Positions 12,301 through 28,083 of a DNA stretch of 64,000 nucleotides are shown one piece after another. A program made the position numbers and the translations under genes. Source of the DNA: Parelaphostrongylus tenuis (lineage: Eukaryota; Nematoda; Chromadorea; Rhabditida; Metastrongylidae). The notes beneath the pieces are model-generated. The model was not told where the DNA came from. It made no database searches and saw nothing but the letters and a program-made list of their open reading frames with translations. Positions within the stretch are counted from its first letter, which is position 1. Each line of letters starts with the position of its first letter. The stretch covers positions 16,267-80,266 of the forward strand of contig JAHQIW010005203.1 of NCBI GenBank assembly GCA_019055375.1, in the 5' to 3' direction.

Positions 12301-15300
12301 TTGAGATCAATAGCTTAAGAAAACATAATCAGAACTCCTAGTTCTCTCAGTTCTAAGATATAAAAGATTTCGTTACAACCTTTCTGGTTCTCTGATCCAT
12401 TTCTATCGCTGCATTCACGTCTTCCTTTCTTGTCGTATTGTTAGTCAACGTATAGTAAGATTCGGCACCATCAGCAGCTGTGACTAAGTGAACCACCTAG
12501 ATTTAGCTGTCTACACAAATAATTTTGCATTACTGAAGAATAAATGTAATTGAAACAGAATTGTATATTGGTGCAGTCTAGGTGATAATGTCAGCTAACG
12601 CAAATAGAGATCACTGAATGTTCAATGATTACGTTGCAACTAATAATTGGTTAGTTGGAAAAATGCGCACCAACCATTTCTGCCAACTTCAAGAAAGTTC
12701 TAAAGCGTAATGAATAGATTTCGATGAAATACATTGGCAAAAACAACGGCGCCAAGAAATCTGTGCGTTACTGTGCGGAATAACAAGAATAAATTTGATT
12801 TTTTTGATGTGAATAACGTAGGATTTTAGGTGATGAATACTTCCATGACTAGATCATGAAATTCAAGTAATCAAGCATGGTAATTTCCCTCAAAAGAAAC
12901 ATATGAAACTTATGAGACGTTCAACTAATCCTCAAAGACGACACACAGCTCAATCTAAATGTTCATGGAAAAAACCCATTTTGCGCTGAATATATATCTA
13001 GTGAATTAGTTTTTGTTTTGATTGCTAAAACCGAGTTTTGCTCACTAGAACAACTTAATAACAAACGTAAGTGGAAGACTGTGAATCAACAGAAATTTTA
13101 GAGCAGATATCTTATGAATATGAGAAATTTAGTATGAATTGAACCAATACAACAGAGATTTGCGTCACATACCATTAAATGTAAAGCCGTTCCGTTCTCG
13201 TTTTTAGGTTAATTTCAAGTCAAAGGTAAAAAACTGAATTTTTGATATTCCAAAAAATTAAATACTAACACCAAGTGTTGAAAACCACAATTTGATTTTT
13301 TTTGAACGTTTCACACAGTTGAATTGGAATCGCGCATAAGTAAGTTTCAAATGAACCTGATCATAACGTTTGTTGAGAAGATCGAATTCTTCGACACCTA
13401 CTTCGGATAGAATTCGAAGCCATGACTCCTTAAAATACGAAAAAAATACATGAAAATTGAATAAAAATCACTCAAATTGACGGTTATATAGGCAACACAG
13501 AAAACCTGGTATTAATAGTGCCTTTAGGACGAAAACAGTTGGTGGCGTATCCTTCCGCTACGAAGATCTACCTATCTTCTACCAAACTAACTCATGTCGA
13601 TCAAAAGCAATTAATAGATTGAAAATGATCAATAAGATCCTTAGGTAAAAGTGGGATTTTTGTCACCGTTCTATCTTCACTGTTTGAAAGACTACAAAGA
13701 AGAAAGCTAAAACGAGCAACACTGACACATCGATAAAATCAATTTCAACTGGCACCATTTTTTCTAAAGTAAGATATTATTAATATTACATTAAATGCTG
13801 GCAAGCATTGAGGAAACATCTAATCTAAAAAGAAGTCTTCCAAAATATTTTGAGATCATATGTGGAAGAAATTACTAAGAAGCGATGGGCTCAGTTCCAT
13901 TTCCCATCCCATGCAATTCCTTCGCAGGCATTATAAGAGTCGCCGCCGATAATATCTGTGCTAAATCCAAGGACAAGACGTCCACCCTCGCATGATGTTT
14001 TTTTCTCCAAATGCTCGAATCTGAGTTCGAGCTAACTAAGGCCCTTCGTCCAATTTTAGTAAAAAATCTGCATATAACCCTCAGCAGACAATCTAGTGGC
14101 TGACTTTCGAGTTGGAAACGACAAGTGAGGTTGCGCAATCTTATTGCAACGAAGTGAACTCTATACCATACAATGCAAAAACAGTGATTGCTTTGAATTT
14201 CAAACACATATTTACAAACCTATAAGGAATTTGAGTGAAGTCAAAATTATTAGGACTCAACAAGTATTTGCCCAAAGATTAACATCTATCTTGTTTTACT
14301 ACAGTGATATTCGGTATTCTGGAACATAGAACATTCTTTTTCACATTTTGCTTCAAGGTACATATTTCGAATATGAAAGCAAATGACACACATTATCTCG
14401 TCCACAAAGACACGATAGCGTTCTTCAATATATCGTTCATGTTTGTGACAGGAGCTCTTATGTGAGAGATTTCAAAATTTGTGAACTTTATTATGAATTT
14501 TTGAAAAACGTGGTCCTAAGCATGCCTGAATTCAAAGAACGAAAGATAAAACTACTTGGAAGTTTGTGAACCTTTGAATGCCTCGTTTTCTAAGTACAGT
14601 TCATCAAAAAGTATTGTCAACCAATGAAAAACCCGAATCGCCGCCCAAGAGGTTATTATGGCTCATTGAGGAACTTTGACGCTTATTCTTTATGAACTTA
14701 CCAACTCTAGAATAGCAAGTTTCGTTAAAGATTCATTTCGTAGAGAAAAGACCTCATGAAAAGAATTCTTATCAAGATGATAGCGCTATTCTCTAACTCA
14801 TCCACGCTAATAATCAATGTCTATAAAGAAAAAATATGTGCCCCGTGAATGAAATCATACGTTTAGTGAAAACATTATTTGCACTCATTTGTGGACTTGA
14901 CAAAAAAAATTTTGCGCAATTTGAGCGAATTTTGCTTTGAACAACAGATCCTACAATGAAAACCAGCGCTCAAACTGCTTCGCCTCAGTTGGCAGGAGTC
15001 AACCCTACATTATGCGAAGGGAACGACCCAGGGAGAACACACAGAGATGCTGGTTTGTTCGACACCGCTGAGATACGATTGGAAACTTATACCAAACACT
15101 GCATATCCTCCGCACTTGATCCATACCGTTTTTCATTTGTTGCAGTTCCTCAAGAACCACCTCCTCATCAACCAAGTGCATGCTTTGAAAATCAAAAAGG
15201 GGCATAATGATTATAATATGGACCTGAATGACGTAATAGCAAGGCTTTAATTTTCTAAGAAACTTTGTCGGGTCGATGGCCTTCCTGTGGAGCGTTTGAC

Positions 15301-18300
15301 GTCCCGAGGAATCAAGTCGGTAACGGCTCTCGCCCATCGCTTGTCGTTAAAACGCGTATGTGTCCGGCCCACCTTAATTTCGATAGCCTGAAGTGTAGAA
15401 CGATGGCTTTTACTTCCGATCGATGACCTAGGTCAGAACTTCGGATCCTTTTTCTCGTCTGCGAGGTACAAGATACTCCTAGCATCGACCTTTCGACTGC
15501 GCGTTCAATAAGGTCAAGTAATCTTTTATACTGCCTACGCAACAACCAGGTTTCTACTGCATACGTTAGGGTAGGGACAATCGTCGAGTCGAAAAAGTGG
15601 GCACGGAGTCGGATGTTCTTTGTTCTCTTCGCTACGGCTTCGATGCACTTGAGCGTTCCTCAAGCCGCTCATTTCCTCCTGCTCAACTTTTGAGCTAGGT
15701 CATTCATCATGTTAAATTCTCGGCCTGGTCAAACATAGCTTGAGCATTCGCAGATGTTCGTTTCGTTAACCGTCAATGGGCATTCAAAACTCATCCATTC
15801 CACATAAACATCGTTTTCGTTATTTGCTCAAAGATCAATCTCTCCACAGGCGCTATCGGAATCGATCAACATCCGTTGTGCCTGGTTGCGCTTGATGTCA
15901 TGAGGACGATATCATTAGGGAAGCGAAGATGCTTTGATTCGACTTTTACTCCCATATCGTCCCATCCTAGTGTTCGCATGACGCCTTGGAGGGTGGCAGT
16001 GAATAATTTTGGAGAAATTGTGTCGCCTTGTCGAATACCTCTTCTTACATCGATATCAATTTCATTATGGAATGGCGATATTTTAGTTGCACAATCTTTA
16101 TATAACTTGAGAAAAATCCTTATGTGCCGAGTAGGGACGTCCTGGGTTTGCAGAGCTTATATGACCACTTCTGTATCTACAGAATCAAATCTTTTCTTCA
16201 AACAGATGAATGCTTTCTCCAAATAGATGAAAAGGAGACAGGACGGTCTTTTGTACTTCCGTCAAACTACAATGAGTCCTGTGATCGTATGGATGTGGTC
16301 ATTGGTGGTAAATCTTTTTCAAAAACCCGCTTATTTGCATGCCTGTCCTTCGTCCAATGTTCTGTCAATCCTGTTTAAGATGACTTGAGTGAAGAGTCTA
16401 TAGACGGCGCACAGCAAGCAGGCTGAACGATCATTGCTTATGTTGTGAAGGCCTTTGTGAACAGTACAAGGTCTTGCTGGTTTTCTATTTCCTGGGAACC
16501 TTGCATCCTAACAGGTAACGAGTAAGCAGCCGAGCGAAATGTTGATGAGAAGTATCGGTAAGCTCCTCAGGTGTTCTGGTCTTATCCATTTTGGATCAGG
16601 TGTTGTTCTGTTCTACACCGACGATATAGTCTGTCGGATTTCGGAAGGGAGAACAGATAAAGCGATAAACTCGCCTTCTTTCAATCCATATGACGGTAAG
16701 AGGACATGGCTATTGAAGAGATCCAAAAAATAATCATGGTTGATTTTCTCCATTGCCCTCTAGAGGCCGTAAGTGCCCCGTCATGGCGTCGGAGTACAAT
16801 AATCTTTGTCTTGTAAGTGGCGAAACTTCGGCGGGCTTTGCGAATGCTTTTCCCAGCTTTTGCAGTTCCGGCCATAGCTGCTACTCGTCTTTCGTTCAAG
16901 TCTTCTCTTATCGCTTCTTCGCAGCGTTCGCAAGTTCAGACGTGGGATTTCGGTTGCTTGCAGCTCGTGCCATTTCACATTGATGCATCAGCTCGAGTAT
17001 CTGTGGAGACAAGCGTCTCATCGTGACTTTAGGGCTCTCGGCTTTCATAGCGGTAACGTGGAGATATTGAATGAGCCGGTCGTATTCTTCGTTGATGTTG
17101 TCAACAACGATATCTTCCCAAGAGCCGACTAATGGCTTGAATACATCCTCGTTCATGGCAGTTCCAAGACTTCGTTGTTTGAATTTAGCAATTTTTTCTC
17201 CTTTCCGCGAAAAATGGATTGCTGCGCCAAGAAGACATGGTCGAATCTCGTGCAGAACTTAGGAACAACAGCGACACCGGTCAGGGAAGACCTTTGATTT
17301 ATCAAGATGTGACCTACTTCGTTATGGTACTCTCCATTGGGGAACTCCCACATCCACCGTTGAGAGTGAGGCTTCTGGGAATGTGAGTTACCATGGATGG
17401 CTTTGGTAGTCATGATAAACACAGATAGCCTCTCAGCCTGTTTATTCCATTCTAATCCGTGGGTCCCGATGTAATGTTCTTGAGGCGCTCTTCTAGGTCG
17501 AATTTTTGCGTTAAGATTTCCGACAACGAGCTTGAAGAATGCCTGGTCTTCTCTAACAACTTTTTCAGATCCATATAGAACGCTTCTACTTCGTTTTCGT
17601 CATAATTTAATGTTGATGCGTAAGCAACAAATATGGTCGGAGCCGGCATTGATCCACATCGTTTACCCGCATACGTCCGATACGGGTTGTTAGTTGTTGA
17701 AATGATTCAATGTTCACACTCAAACTCGATTTTACAAAATCGCCGACGCCGCCGATACCTGTGGGACTGCATGTTCCAAGAAACAGTTCTTCCCTGGTGT
17801 CATAAATAGCGTGAAAAGGTTGGCGTCTTCTCGTCTCAGCCAGGCCAATGACGTCGTACCCCGTCCTTCCTGCTTGCATCAACAAATCTTCCACAGAGGA
17901 TTCATATACAAGAGTTCATGCGTCATAGGTGCAGATCATCATTTCAATCCATTTCGATTTGGCTGCTTAGTTTGGCTCTGAAATTTTAACAGCCTCTCCG
18001 TACTCGTCCTACCTGACGCTGCCTCCGAGGGCTCTCAGTTTCGATATGTGCGATAGATTACCTAGAGTGGAAAATTGCTTTTCAGAAAACAACATCATCC
18101 AATAAATTACTGCGAGTGGCATGTCCCCTTCGATGTAGCACTGTGATAACAGCGAAGTGCTCCCAGAACCCACTTAAGCTAAGGCGTTCGACAAATAAAT
18201 TGGGAAAATCAACAGGGAGTAAACTAATAAATTGCTATTATTTCAATAAAGACTTGATAACTAGGGTCAGTGACGAATATGACCAATGTATTTCTAAGGT

Positions 18301-21300
18301 ACATATTAAGTATAGAATCTGTACCTCACCCTAAAACCTAGGACTGTCTGTGGCAGTTAATAGGAAAACCCAAGCATGCCTAAATCAATAGTTCTAGGAA
18401 AAAAACTCAAAACACTCATGTACAGGGCCATCGAAAATATAGTACATGTTTTAAATGCTCAATGTACATGGAGAGCAGCATAAAATAAGTTCTGTAAGAA
18501 GCAGTCCAAAATCATGTGTCGATTCTAAGCCACTAAGAGAAACCATCGACCATCAGACAACGGGCTTCATAATGTCCTGGTGCTCTGCAGAACAGCTAAA
18601 ATGTGGGTTAGTATTGATTAGCCCACATATTATACAGCTATACCTTAAAAATAATCTCGCCTTCAAAAGCCAATGGGATACATATTAGAAGCGAACAGAT
18701 TTATTACTGGCTGCATAAGTGAAGGGAAAGTTGACTGATGAACAAGAAAAACAGAGCGTACTGAAAAGATGATGCGAGGGTTCTATTGGGCAAACAAATA
18801 TTAGGTCTTCTCATGAGTTTGACAGTAGGGTGATAAACGCCAAATTGATTCTTTCTGATTGAGAGGGGACAAATGAAAAATCGACCTCGTCCGCTGGGGA
18901 TGAACTTTTCATAACAGGAGTGTTATAACAATTCGAAAGCTGAAACTTGAAGCTACAGCCCCATGTCGCCGGCTTTTCAAAACACCCCTTCATAACGCTG
19001 TAGCGTCCAGATCAAGAACTATGTTCCACACTCGACTTTTGCTTCCAATTTTCGCCATAATTCACTGGAAGCCAGAAAAGCGTATCAATGTGCAGAGAAA
19101 TCTTCGTAGCATCGTCGTCAATCGTTTTATACGAGGTTTCTTTCAAAGCGGAAGAAAAATTACTGATTGAATAACAACACAGCGATCGTCCCGCCTCGCC
19201 CGACCTCTGCTACGCCTCTGCCACGGCCATCGCCTTGTCAAACAGTCGGTAAACAACGCTGCCAAAAATGTGAAACTCGATTTATTTTCCCTGCTAAGCC
19301 GTATTTCCAGGAAGTCAGCACATCGTTAGAATCAAGAGACATTACGCTATCAGATGATAACTCATAGTCCAAATAAATTGTTTTGTTTTGTGAGGTTCAA
19401 AGCCCAAATCAAAAAACCACAGGAGATCGAAAGATCAAAAGGGCTTTTTGAAAGGCAAACACATTTTCGAGTTCTTTGGAGCTTGTGGTTTAGCTTGAAA
19501 ACTAGCACTCTAAGAAAGAAGTTTTGTCTAGCGGAATATAAGCGAGATAAGAGAAAGAACACTTGGTTTTGTGGAACATGAATTTTTTTTGAATGTTATA
19601 GCATTATAAAAGAATGATTTGAAAAATCGCCAAAACGGAGCTGTAGCCCCGAGTCTTAGTCTTCAAATAATTACTGGAACTCTTCTGAGAAATTTCTTTC
19701 TAACGAATAAGTCCTAATCAGAAAGAACCATCAAATTTATTAATCAGAAGTAATTAAGATTGCTATATACGAGAAAATCGCCCAAAAAATGCTCCACCTT
19801 CATTTTCGTGCTCCATTTTTGGCCAAGGTCAGTACCCTCGACGAAAAGTGGATCTTTTTAGGACTCAACGTCGTACGAGTTGTCACCACCCCAACGAGGA
19901 TCTCCAACTCCACATCCAAATCGATTCCCGCCAGAAGCTATGCATATCATTTTTTGGGGCCGGACAGGGACGATTCGCAAAGACTTGCTGCAACCCGAAA
20001 GACAATCAACACCAAGCGCTACTGTAAGCGCCGGACCGCTGCAATCGGGCTCTGTCACTTCGACATAGTTGTAACTTCATCCTGCCTCATGACATCGCAA
20101 GGCTGCATGTCGCCAAATCGACAAAGAGGAAGTTAACCGAACTGGGGTGGGAACTGCTGGATCATCTGCCCTACAGTCCTGACTTGTCGTTGTCTAACTA
20201 TCATCTTTTCCGGTCGCTGGAGCACTTTTTTAGCAAGAATGCGATTCGAGGCATCAATCGTTTGCTTCGACGATTGCCAACTTTCTTTCAACAATTTCTA
20301 TCAGCGCGGTATCGACTTATTACATGAGAGATGGCAGAAATGTGCTCAGGCTGATGACGTATACTATGAATAGCGTTTTTAAGCAATTAATCACTTCTGG
20401 TTAATAAACTTGGTGTTTATTGCTCTAGTGCCTATACTCCTAAGAAGACCTAATATGACAGAAGGGAAGGCTCAAGTTCACCGATGAGTTCGCAGTTAAA
20501 AACGTTCTACAGTGGCCCTCAGGATGCACATCATTGTTATTATGTACAAAACAGATCACCGCCATGGATGACAACGGTGATGAGGGTATTCTGATTGAGA
20601 CTACAAGGAGATCTGTGTGACTGGCCGCCATCAGAAGGTAAAGAATAGAAGAGAAGAGTGATCACAGATATTCACTCCGCTATCTAAAACTTACTTCTTC
20701 AATGGAAACTTAGATCTGACATTGAAAAAAAGAATAAATATGCCAAACTTGGTTCCCAATAAATAGTCAAAGATGAGAAGAAAAAATGAGCTAAAAAAAG
20801 AAAAATAAAATTACACGATCAATGTAAGCTGATGGATCCATCCCACCACGATCGCAAATAACTAGCACATTGCGATCCCTTGTTGTATTCGCCTGATTGA
20901 AATATGTCTGAAAGCGGATAAATATATCAAAGTGAATGATTGAATGAATTGGTGGATTGAAAAGAATTTTAGAAGGCCGGAGTTTACTCCAGCAACCAAA
21001 TTACATTTCAATTTCTCAAAATTCGGTATTTTGTTGAGCAATCAGTCGGAGATAGTTTAGCTAACTACTGACATCCTCTATCAACCTTTTGAACGCTGCA
21101 GAAAAGTTATGAACCAATATGCGGATAATCCCTTACTACACTATTTACTTTTTTAATTACATTTTCCTGCCACCTAGCTCACTAATGATATACAGTCATC
21201 AATAAATATGTCCTTTAGTGATATTGAAAATCTAAATTCTCCAGCAAAAAAAAATGAGTGTGATAACAACGCTTCAAAAAAGAGATCTAACCAGAAGACT

Positions 21301-23402
21301 TTATTATGCGATACATTTTTTGAGTTTACACACAATTATCATAATCCTTCTCTAAAACTACACTTCTTCTTCTATACATTTCACGCAATAGTCGAACAGC
21401 GATTGTTTCACAAATGTGTTGTCAGAAATGCTTCTTAACGTAAAGCAGATGAAGATGATCAAAAATCCACAGTTTGCATCCGCACCATCCGTTAAATTTT
21501 CAATATTGCTTTACAAAAAACTCGCTGCCCTATATATCTTCCTTTACTGTCCGAATCCTAAGTAGATCTCGGAGGTCATAAATGCAGTGGTACTGATGTC
21601 GCACACTACGAAAAGACACTGGCTCAAACTCGCATCGCGTTCGATCAAATTTTCATTTAAAACCGATCCCTTCGCTGGATAATAACTTTTATAAAAGTGC
21701 TAATAACCATTCGAATGCTCAAATCCTAACTAAAGCAGTATGTTGTCGGTAATTTGAAAAGAGCCTCTTACAAGGCTGTAAAGTTCAAGACAAAGTTATG
21801 TTGCACATCGGCCGAGCAATCCAACTATAACTTCGCCGGAAGCACGAAAAGCACATAAACGTGTAGACAAAGTCTTTTCAGTATCTGATTCTCACGTTTG
21901 ATGTGGAGTTTCTTTCAAAATGGAGAAACATTTCCAAACTGAGTAACATCTTTCCTGCAGCCCGCGAAAGGGATATCGATAGATATCCGCATTGAAATGG
22001 CCACATCCGCCCTCCGCCCCGCCTCCTCCCCTCAGCTCCAACTCTACCCCGTAGAATAGCCAGAAAACCCCTTGCCCGCATATGTGAATCTAACCTTATT
22101 TTGCCTGCGGCACTGCGAAGAAACAGTCTTTCCAGAAAATGAGCAAAGCGCTGGAATCTTTAACTCTTCCGCTATCTGATTGCTAATAGGCTGAAGAAAG
22201 AGCTCTGTTTTGCGAACAAGATGCGTAGGCAAAACACAAATGTTTTTCTTTTGTTGAAGCGTTATAAAAAGACTTCTTTTTTTAAAATTGGCTATATGCG
22301 GCGCTAGCAAGAGACATATGCTTTTGAATGGTTACTAACACTCTTATGAAAAGTTGTTCTCCAGCGAGAGGAATCGGTTTTTGATCCCGTACCGTCTAAC
22401 AGAATAGTACCAAAGTTTGGATTCCGCATTCTATGCATATTCTTTGCTTCGCTATGCGAATGAGATTTCGCAACATTGGAATCTTTTGATATGCGATGAA
22501 TCAATCGTGCTATCGACATGCCAGTCATACTGATGCGGAGAATGAGCACCGAGTGCGAAATCCAATTTCTTTTGCATCCCACAGCGCACTAAAAATTACT
22601 TTTGAAAGTTTAATTTATTACTGAAATCTTTGAGATTTAGGCTATATCACTACTAAAAGATTACGATAAAAGCTCTTTACAGTAAGAAATGCTCGAATGT
22701 GAATAAGTTTTACTTTTACTTCAATATTGCAGTGAGAAGGCCATTTTGAAGATGAAGTACACCATTCAAATTCTTGAGGTGCGATAGAATGATCACTGAA
22801 ACTGTTGAAAAACCCCAAAAACTCGCTTTTACTATGGGGCTAAAAATGAGTACAATGCACCTCAAATCTTATGAAAAAGTGATGTTTTTTGAATTAGTAA
22901 CTGAGAAGGAAGCAAACGTACATCTTCAATTTGCAGCATCGTCTTCAGTAAATCCTTTTGAAATAGGTAAACTTGCTCATAACTAAGTTCAGCAAACTTC
23001 ACACGCCCTCCCAAGAGAATTGTTGCAGTTTCCGGCACTGTGAACACTTTCCAACCGATATTTTCAAAAAACGTTGCAAGCCGATCCTTGAAATACAGAT
23101 GTGCTCACTGTGCGAAATAATTGCGGTTTCGTACCGCAAATGTGGAATCATCCATGCATCAAATAATACTGAGTGATTTGAAAAACCTAAACCGTTGACA
23201 GCACTAGAACGCGTGCTTCACTCTTACCCGTGGCGCGTGCCAATCACTACACTGCCGAATTACTTGCTCTACTATTACTCTTTTTGCCATTTAAGGTATC
23301 AGAGTTGTCAGCAACCAACAGTCAAAGACTTTAGTGTGGCAAGCAAATATCGGCATTAATCCCAGTTAAGATGACTCCTCTTATACATATATACACATAT
23401 TA

Positions 23403-23441
<39 letters not shown>

Positions 23442-26400
23442 GATAAAGCTCTCGGCGTTGATCAATCCCTGAGGGATGCGCCATGCATTCGACTTCAATT
23501 TTTAACTTCGTTTGAGGTGATTGAATGCATATCTGGCCTTTACAATGACTCGCGGTGGCCTCCCGCTGAACCGAGTCAGTGCTGCTTATCCTCCCAGACA
23601 AGTGTGAAACCTGTCTGGTACCAATTTACCTACCCTGGAGGGATGGATGGCTTGGTGAGCCATGAGCGCGAGATCGAACCAGTGACCTCGTGTGCGACGC
23701 AGGGCACCTCTAACCACTGCTCCACATGCGCACCTCAAACGAAGAACTTTTATATATATATGGTTCTATTTCGGTTATGAGAGGACAGAAAAACCAATCT
23801 CGTTCGTTGGAGAGAAACTTTTTATAGGAGTGTTAATAACTTCGAAAGCTGAGACCTCAAGCTACAGAAACGGCCGCCGGTCCTCGAAAAAGCCTTTTTT
23901 GACGTTGTTACAAAAGAGTTTCTTGCGTTACAAACGCGCATCTTCCTCGCCGGACAAAGCTCTTGTTTTAGACTATTAGTAACCATCAATAGCATAATCG
24001 CTTTTGATTCCAACGCTGCGCATATATCCTGAAAAGATGGTTTCCCTACAAACAAAGCAAATAAAGTAAGCTGAACTCGCATGTGTGGGCAAGGGGATCT
24101 TTGGGCAAATCACGTGTACGCGTGTTAGGCGGCAACGTCAACTAATGACGCAATAATTCTTTATGCGTTCATATGCTCAAAAAGTCTATGATTGTCGCGT
24201 CATCGAACGCGGCCGCCTCACGCGCACACACGTCGATTGGCCGAAGACCCCATTGTTCACACATGCGAACTCAACTCATTTCATCTGCTGCGTTTCAGAA
24301 ATACGGAATTTCAGAGCAGAAGCACAGCACTGGAAACGGAAACAATTACGTTATCGAATAATTACTAATAGTCCAAAGAAAGAGCTTATAGCGGTGAGAA
24401 TTATGCGCACTTGCAACGCAAGAAGTCTCCTCCAGTAGCAACGTCAAAAAGGCTCTTGAAAACCAGCGACATGGGGCTGTAGCATGAAGTTTCAGCTTTC
24501 TGATTACTATTACTCCTATAAAAGTTCCTTTCCAGCGAAGAGTAGATTCTTCATTTGCCCCCTCGTAACCACACAGAACCGTATGTATATGTATATATAT
24601 ATATATATATATGCACATCTATGCATATATATATACATATATGTGTATATAGAGCGCATGTGGCGCAGTGGTTAGAGGTGCTCTGCGTCGCACACGAGGT
24701 CAATGGTTCGATCTCGCGCTCATGGCTCACCAAGCCATCCATCCCTCCGGGGTCGGTAAATTGGTACCAGACAGGTCTTGGACTTGCCTGGGAGGATAAG
24801 CAGCACTGACTCGGTTCAGCGGGAGGCCTCCGCGAGTCATTGTAAAGGCCAGATATGCATTCAATCACCTCAGAACGAAGTTAAAAATTGAAGTCGAATG
24901 CATGGCGCATCCCTCAGGGATTGATCAACGCCGAGAGCTTTATCCTTTTATCCTTTTTTATATGTGTATATATGAAAGGATAAAACTCTCGGTGTTGATC
25001 AATCTCTGAGGGATGTGTCATACATTCGTTCTCAATTTTAACTTTGTTTGAGGTGACCTGAATGCATATGTGGCCTTTAAAATGACTCGTGGTGGCCTCC
25101 CGCTGTATCGAGTCAGTGCTGCTCGTACTCCCAGACTAGTCTGCGACCATTCGATACCAGTTCAGGGAACGCGGAGGGATGGATGGCTTGGTGAGTCACG
25201 TACACGTACAGTTTTGTAACCCAATTCGTTTTGCACCTTCTCCTGTAGTGTTTGTTATGGGTAAACGATACATCATTAGCAGACATTGCAGTAATTGATA
25301 TACTTAGTCGACTTAGGGTGAACGTGGCCGAGTGATATCCACACAGTAAAAAAACAGTGTGAAGACGGATTAATAAAGTGTAAAGTATAAAAAGCGGCCT
25401 TTCCAACAATTATCTATTTCAATGTACCCCATTTATGAATGAAGTATTTATAGTGGACGAACGTACAGCACAAAAAATATACCATGACTGCCTACTAGGA
25501 TAAACTCGGCGCCGCAAAGCAGACATTGTCTTTTATACTGAAAAAGTGCTTTAAACTTTTTGAATATTTGCTTAGTGGCGGTTCAGTGGTATGTTGCTAG
25601 TCGTTGATACTATTCTGCCACACAGGCTTCGCGCCTTTACCTCAAATTTGGGCAATAAAACTCCATATACAATAAATCAGAACAACTACAATAACTGATG
25701 AAAACAATAAATGCCTAAAAGTAGAATGAATAATACACCATCAGTACCTTGAGTAGTAAAGTTAACATTACATGAGCGCGGAGGAATAGCTATGAAGCAC
25801 GATGGGGAGTAGCCTTCTGACATAGCATGCGTTAAACATGTTGAGCGACAGCGAGTTCTGAGGGTGACGGCTACTCTGAGAACGGTCAATGGCCTAGTGC
25901 GAAGAGTGGATGTAATATCGGACACAGCAGCATCATATACAACCTCAATTAGGGATTACTATGAGTTACTCGAGAGACTACGATACAAAGTGAAGAACAA
26001 GAGGCACCTGAAAGTGACCTAATTGGAAACGGGTCAAGTTACGATCATTCAGATGCATAGATGTGAAGGAAGTGGATGACTAGCTGGAGCACCGGAACAC
26101 TGCAGCTATGTAATACCCCCGGTGTGTTGTCGACTCATGCTTATATACGGAATGTGACTCAGGGATCTAAATGATTAAGAAAGGTTCACCGGAAGCGGTT
26201 GTTGTTTATGCCACGTGGAAGCAAAATGATTAGGCATAGAGCGAATTCCGGAGCACCACAGGATTTCCATTTAAAAATGTTGTTAGTCGACTCGTCGACA
26301 GTTTGATATGTCAGTGGCTTACGTATGTTTCGGAGGAGAGACACAGTATGTTATGACCAGACAACGTGAAAATTTACAGTCGATGGCGCGCTGATGTCAT

Positions 26401-28048
26401 GCTTAATATAGATTTGACCTCCAGTCGATTGTTTTTAGAAACCTCACCTTGAACCTTGATATGCTCTGAAAGATTGTTTTGAGTCTTTTCTGAGCTTGGT
26501 ATGTTGACGGCTTACGTACTTTACCTTTTGGCAGTCTCGTCCGCCTAATCAAAGTCACACACCTCACTAGTCACTTTTTCATTTTCTTTACGCAACCCGT
26601 ATCACATTTCACTGTGCAGATCCCAGCACCTCTACCTCCTAATTCGTCTCCGCACATTATCATTTGCCTAAGAACTTCGCCTTTTTCATAAGTGCCATAT
26701 AATGGACGGGAAGGGCGCTCGTCCACTGATTGCCGGAGAGTATTAGGAAATTAACTTCGCACCGAATCACTAACCACTCGGCCACAGTTTCCTCGCATTC
26801 AACCTCATACTATGTGATATTGCCTTAGTATTTCCTGATTAGCACAACTATACGCTCAGTTAAATTAAACACCCATCATATACTAGACAGCAACACTCGA
26901 TGTCGAGCTCAATCACAAGATAAGATGATATGCCCAATGATGATGACTGATGTACAAAAACTTCTGCGTCAGGCGTAACTCGAACCCGCATTTCACCCTA
27001 TCCAGGGGCTCGACCTCTAACCCGTTGCACTATTGGTAGTCGACAAGACGACTAACAACTCCTTGAAGCAGAAATCCTTCAATACTCCAGGATGCGATCT
27101 GTGCTTGATTCTTTGCATAGCATTGAATAGTTGATATTCTAATTATAGACAACCAAAAAGTCAGGCAATGAGTCATAGCAGCAGTTAGTGTCTTCGCATG
27201 GGAAAGGCTCGTTTTCCGACTTGCAGCTGGACGCCGGACTGTGAGTTACAGGCAAACATCTGCAGACGATTGGTAGATAGTCACGCCCACTACAGCAGTT
27301 TATTCACTCTAAATGCCTCGTCAAGGTCACCAGCATCCACCCTCATTGCTTGCTCTCTTATATCATCCTAACCGTTCACTTCTCTCAGTAGGTCTTTCTT
27401 CAAAGTCCTCTAACTCGTCACCAAGTAATTATGATTTCCTCAAATACCCCACATTTGCATCGTATCGCAGTCAGCCTTCTTAGAGTTGCTTTTCAATTTC
27501 CGATGTCACTCCTTGCTCAAATGCTTCATGTATGTCATGCCGAACATCGCTCTCTAGCATCAGTCAGGAACCTGTTCTCCACGCTCATGGTCTCAAAGTC
27601 GATTCACGCTCATGCTCTCAAGACGGTTCACGCTAATGGTCACGAAGACACTCCATTGCTCATTACGCTCTCCTCACATCATCATCACCGTATCTCACGA
27701 AATTGCAAATTTGCCGTATTTGCTCATTGCAGAAGCTTCACATATCGCTTACTAATGTAATTTATCCATTAAACCGCTCATCTTTACTTCGATAGGTCTA
27801 AACTGGAATGTTGCCAAGCTCTCTCTCAGTATGTAATTCATGTGAGTCTCTATTGCCATGCCAATCCATTTTCGGAGAGCTGGGCTGGGTTTAACCTTAT
27901 CGGTATAATCCTGCTCATCTAGATGAGTTTATCCCGATTGCTATTAAGTCAATCCACAGTCGTCTCACTCGTCACTTTGTATCATAATCTTTTAAGTAAC
28001 TCAATGTAATGTCGAATTAAGGTTGCACTGATACAATAGTATCCGAAG

Positions 28049-28083
<35 letters not shown>

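Noticed and set aside
22862..23047. 61-codon minus-strand open frame starting at a Met
   Set aside because: The Met is internal. The coding unit is exon 2 (22922-23086) with an acceptor upstream and a donor before the frame ends.
24652..24722. A tRNA gene at the head of SINE-1
   Set aside because: A and B boxes and a partial acceptor stem are present, but the anticodon arm does not form cleanly and the same head recurs in many SINE copies attached to the same body.
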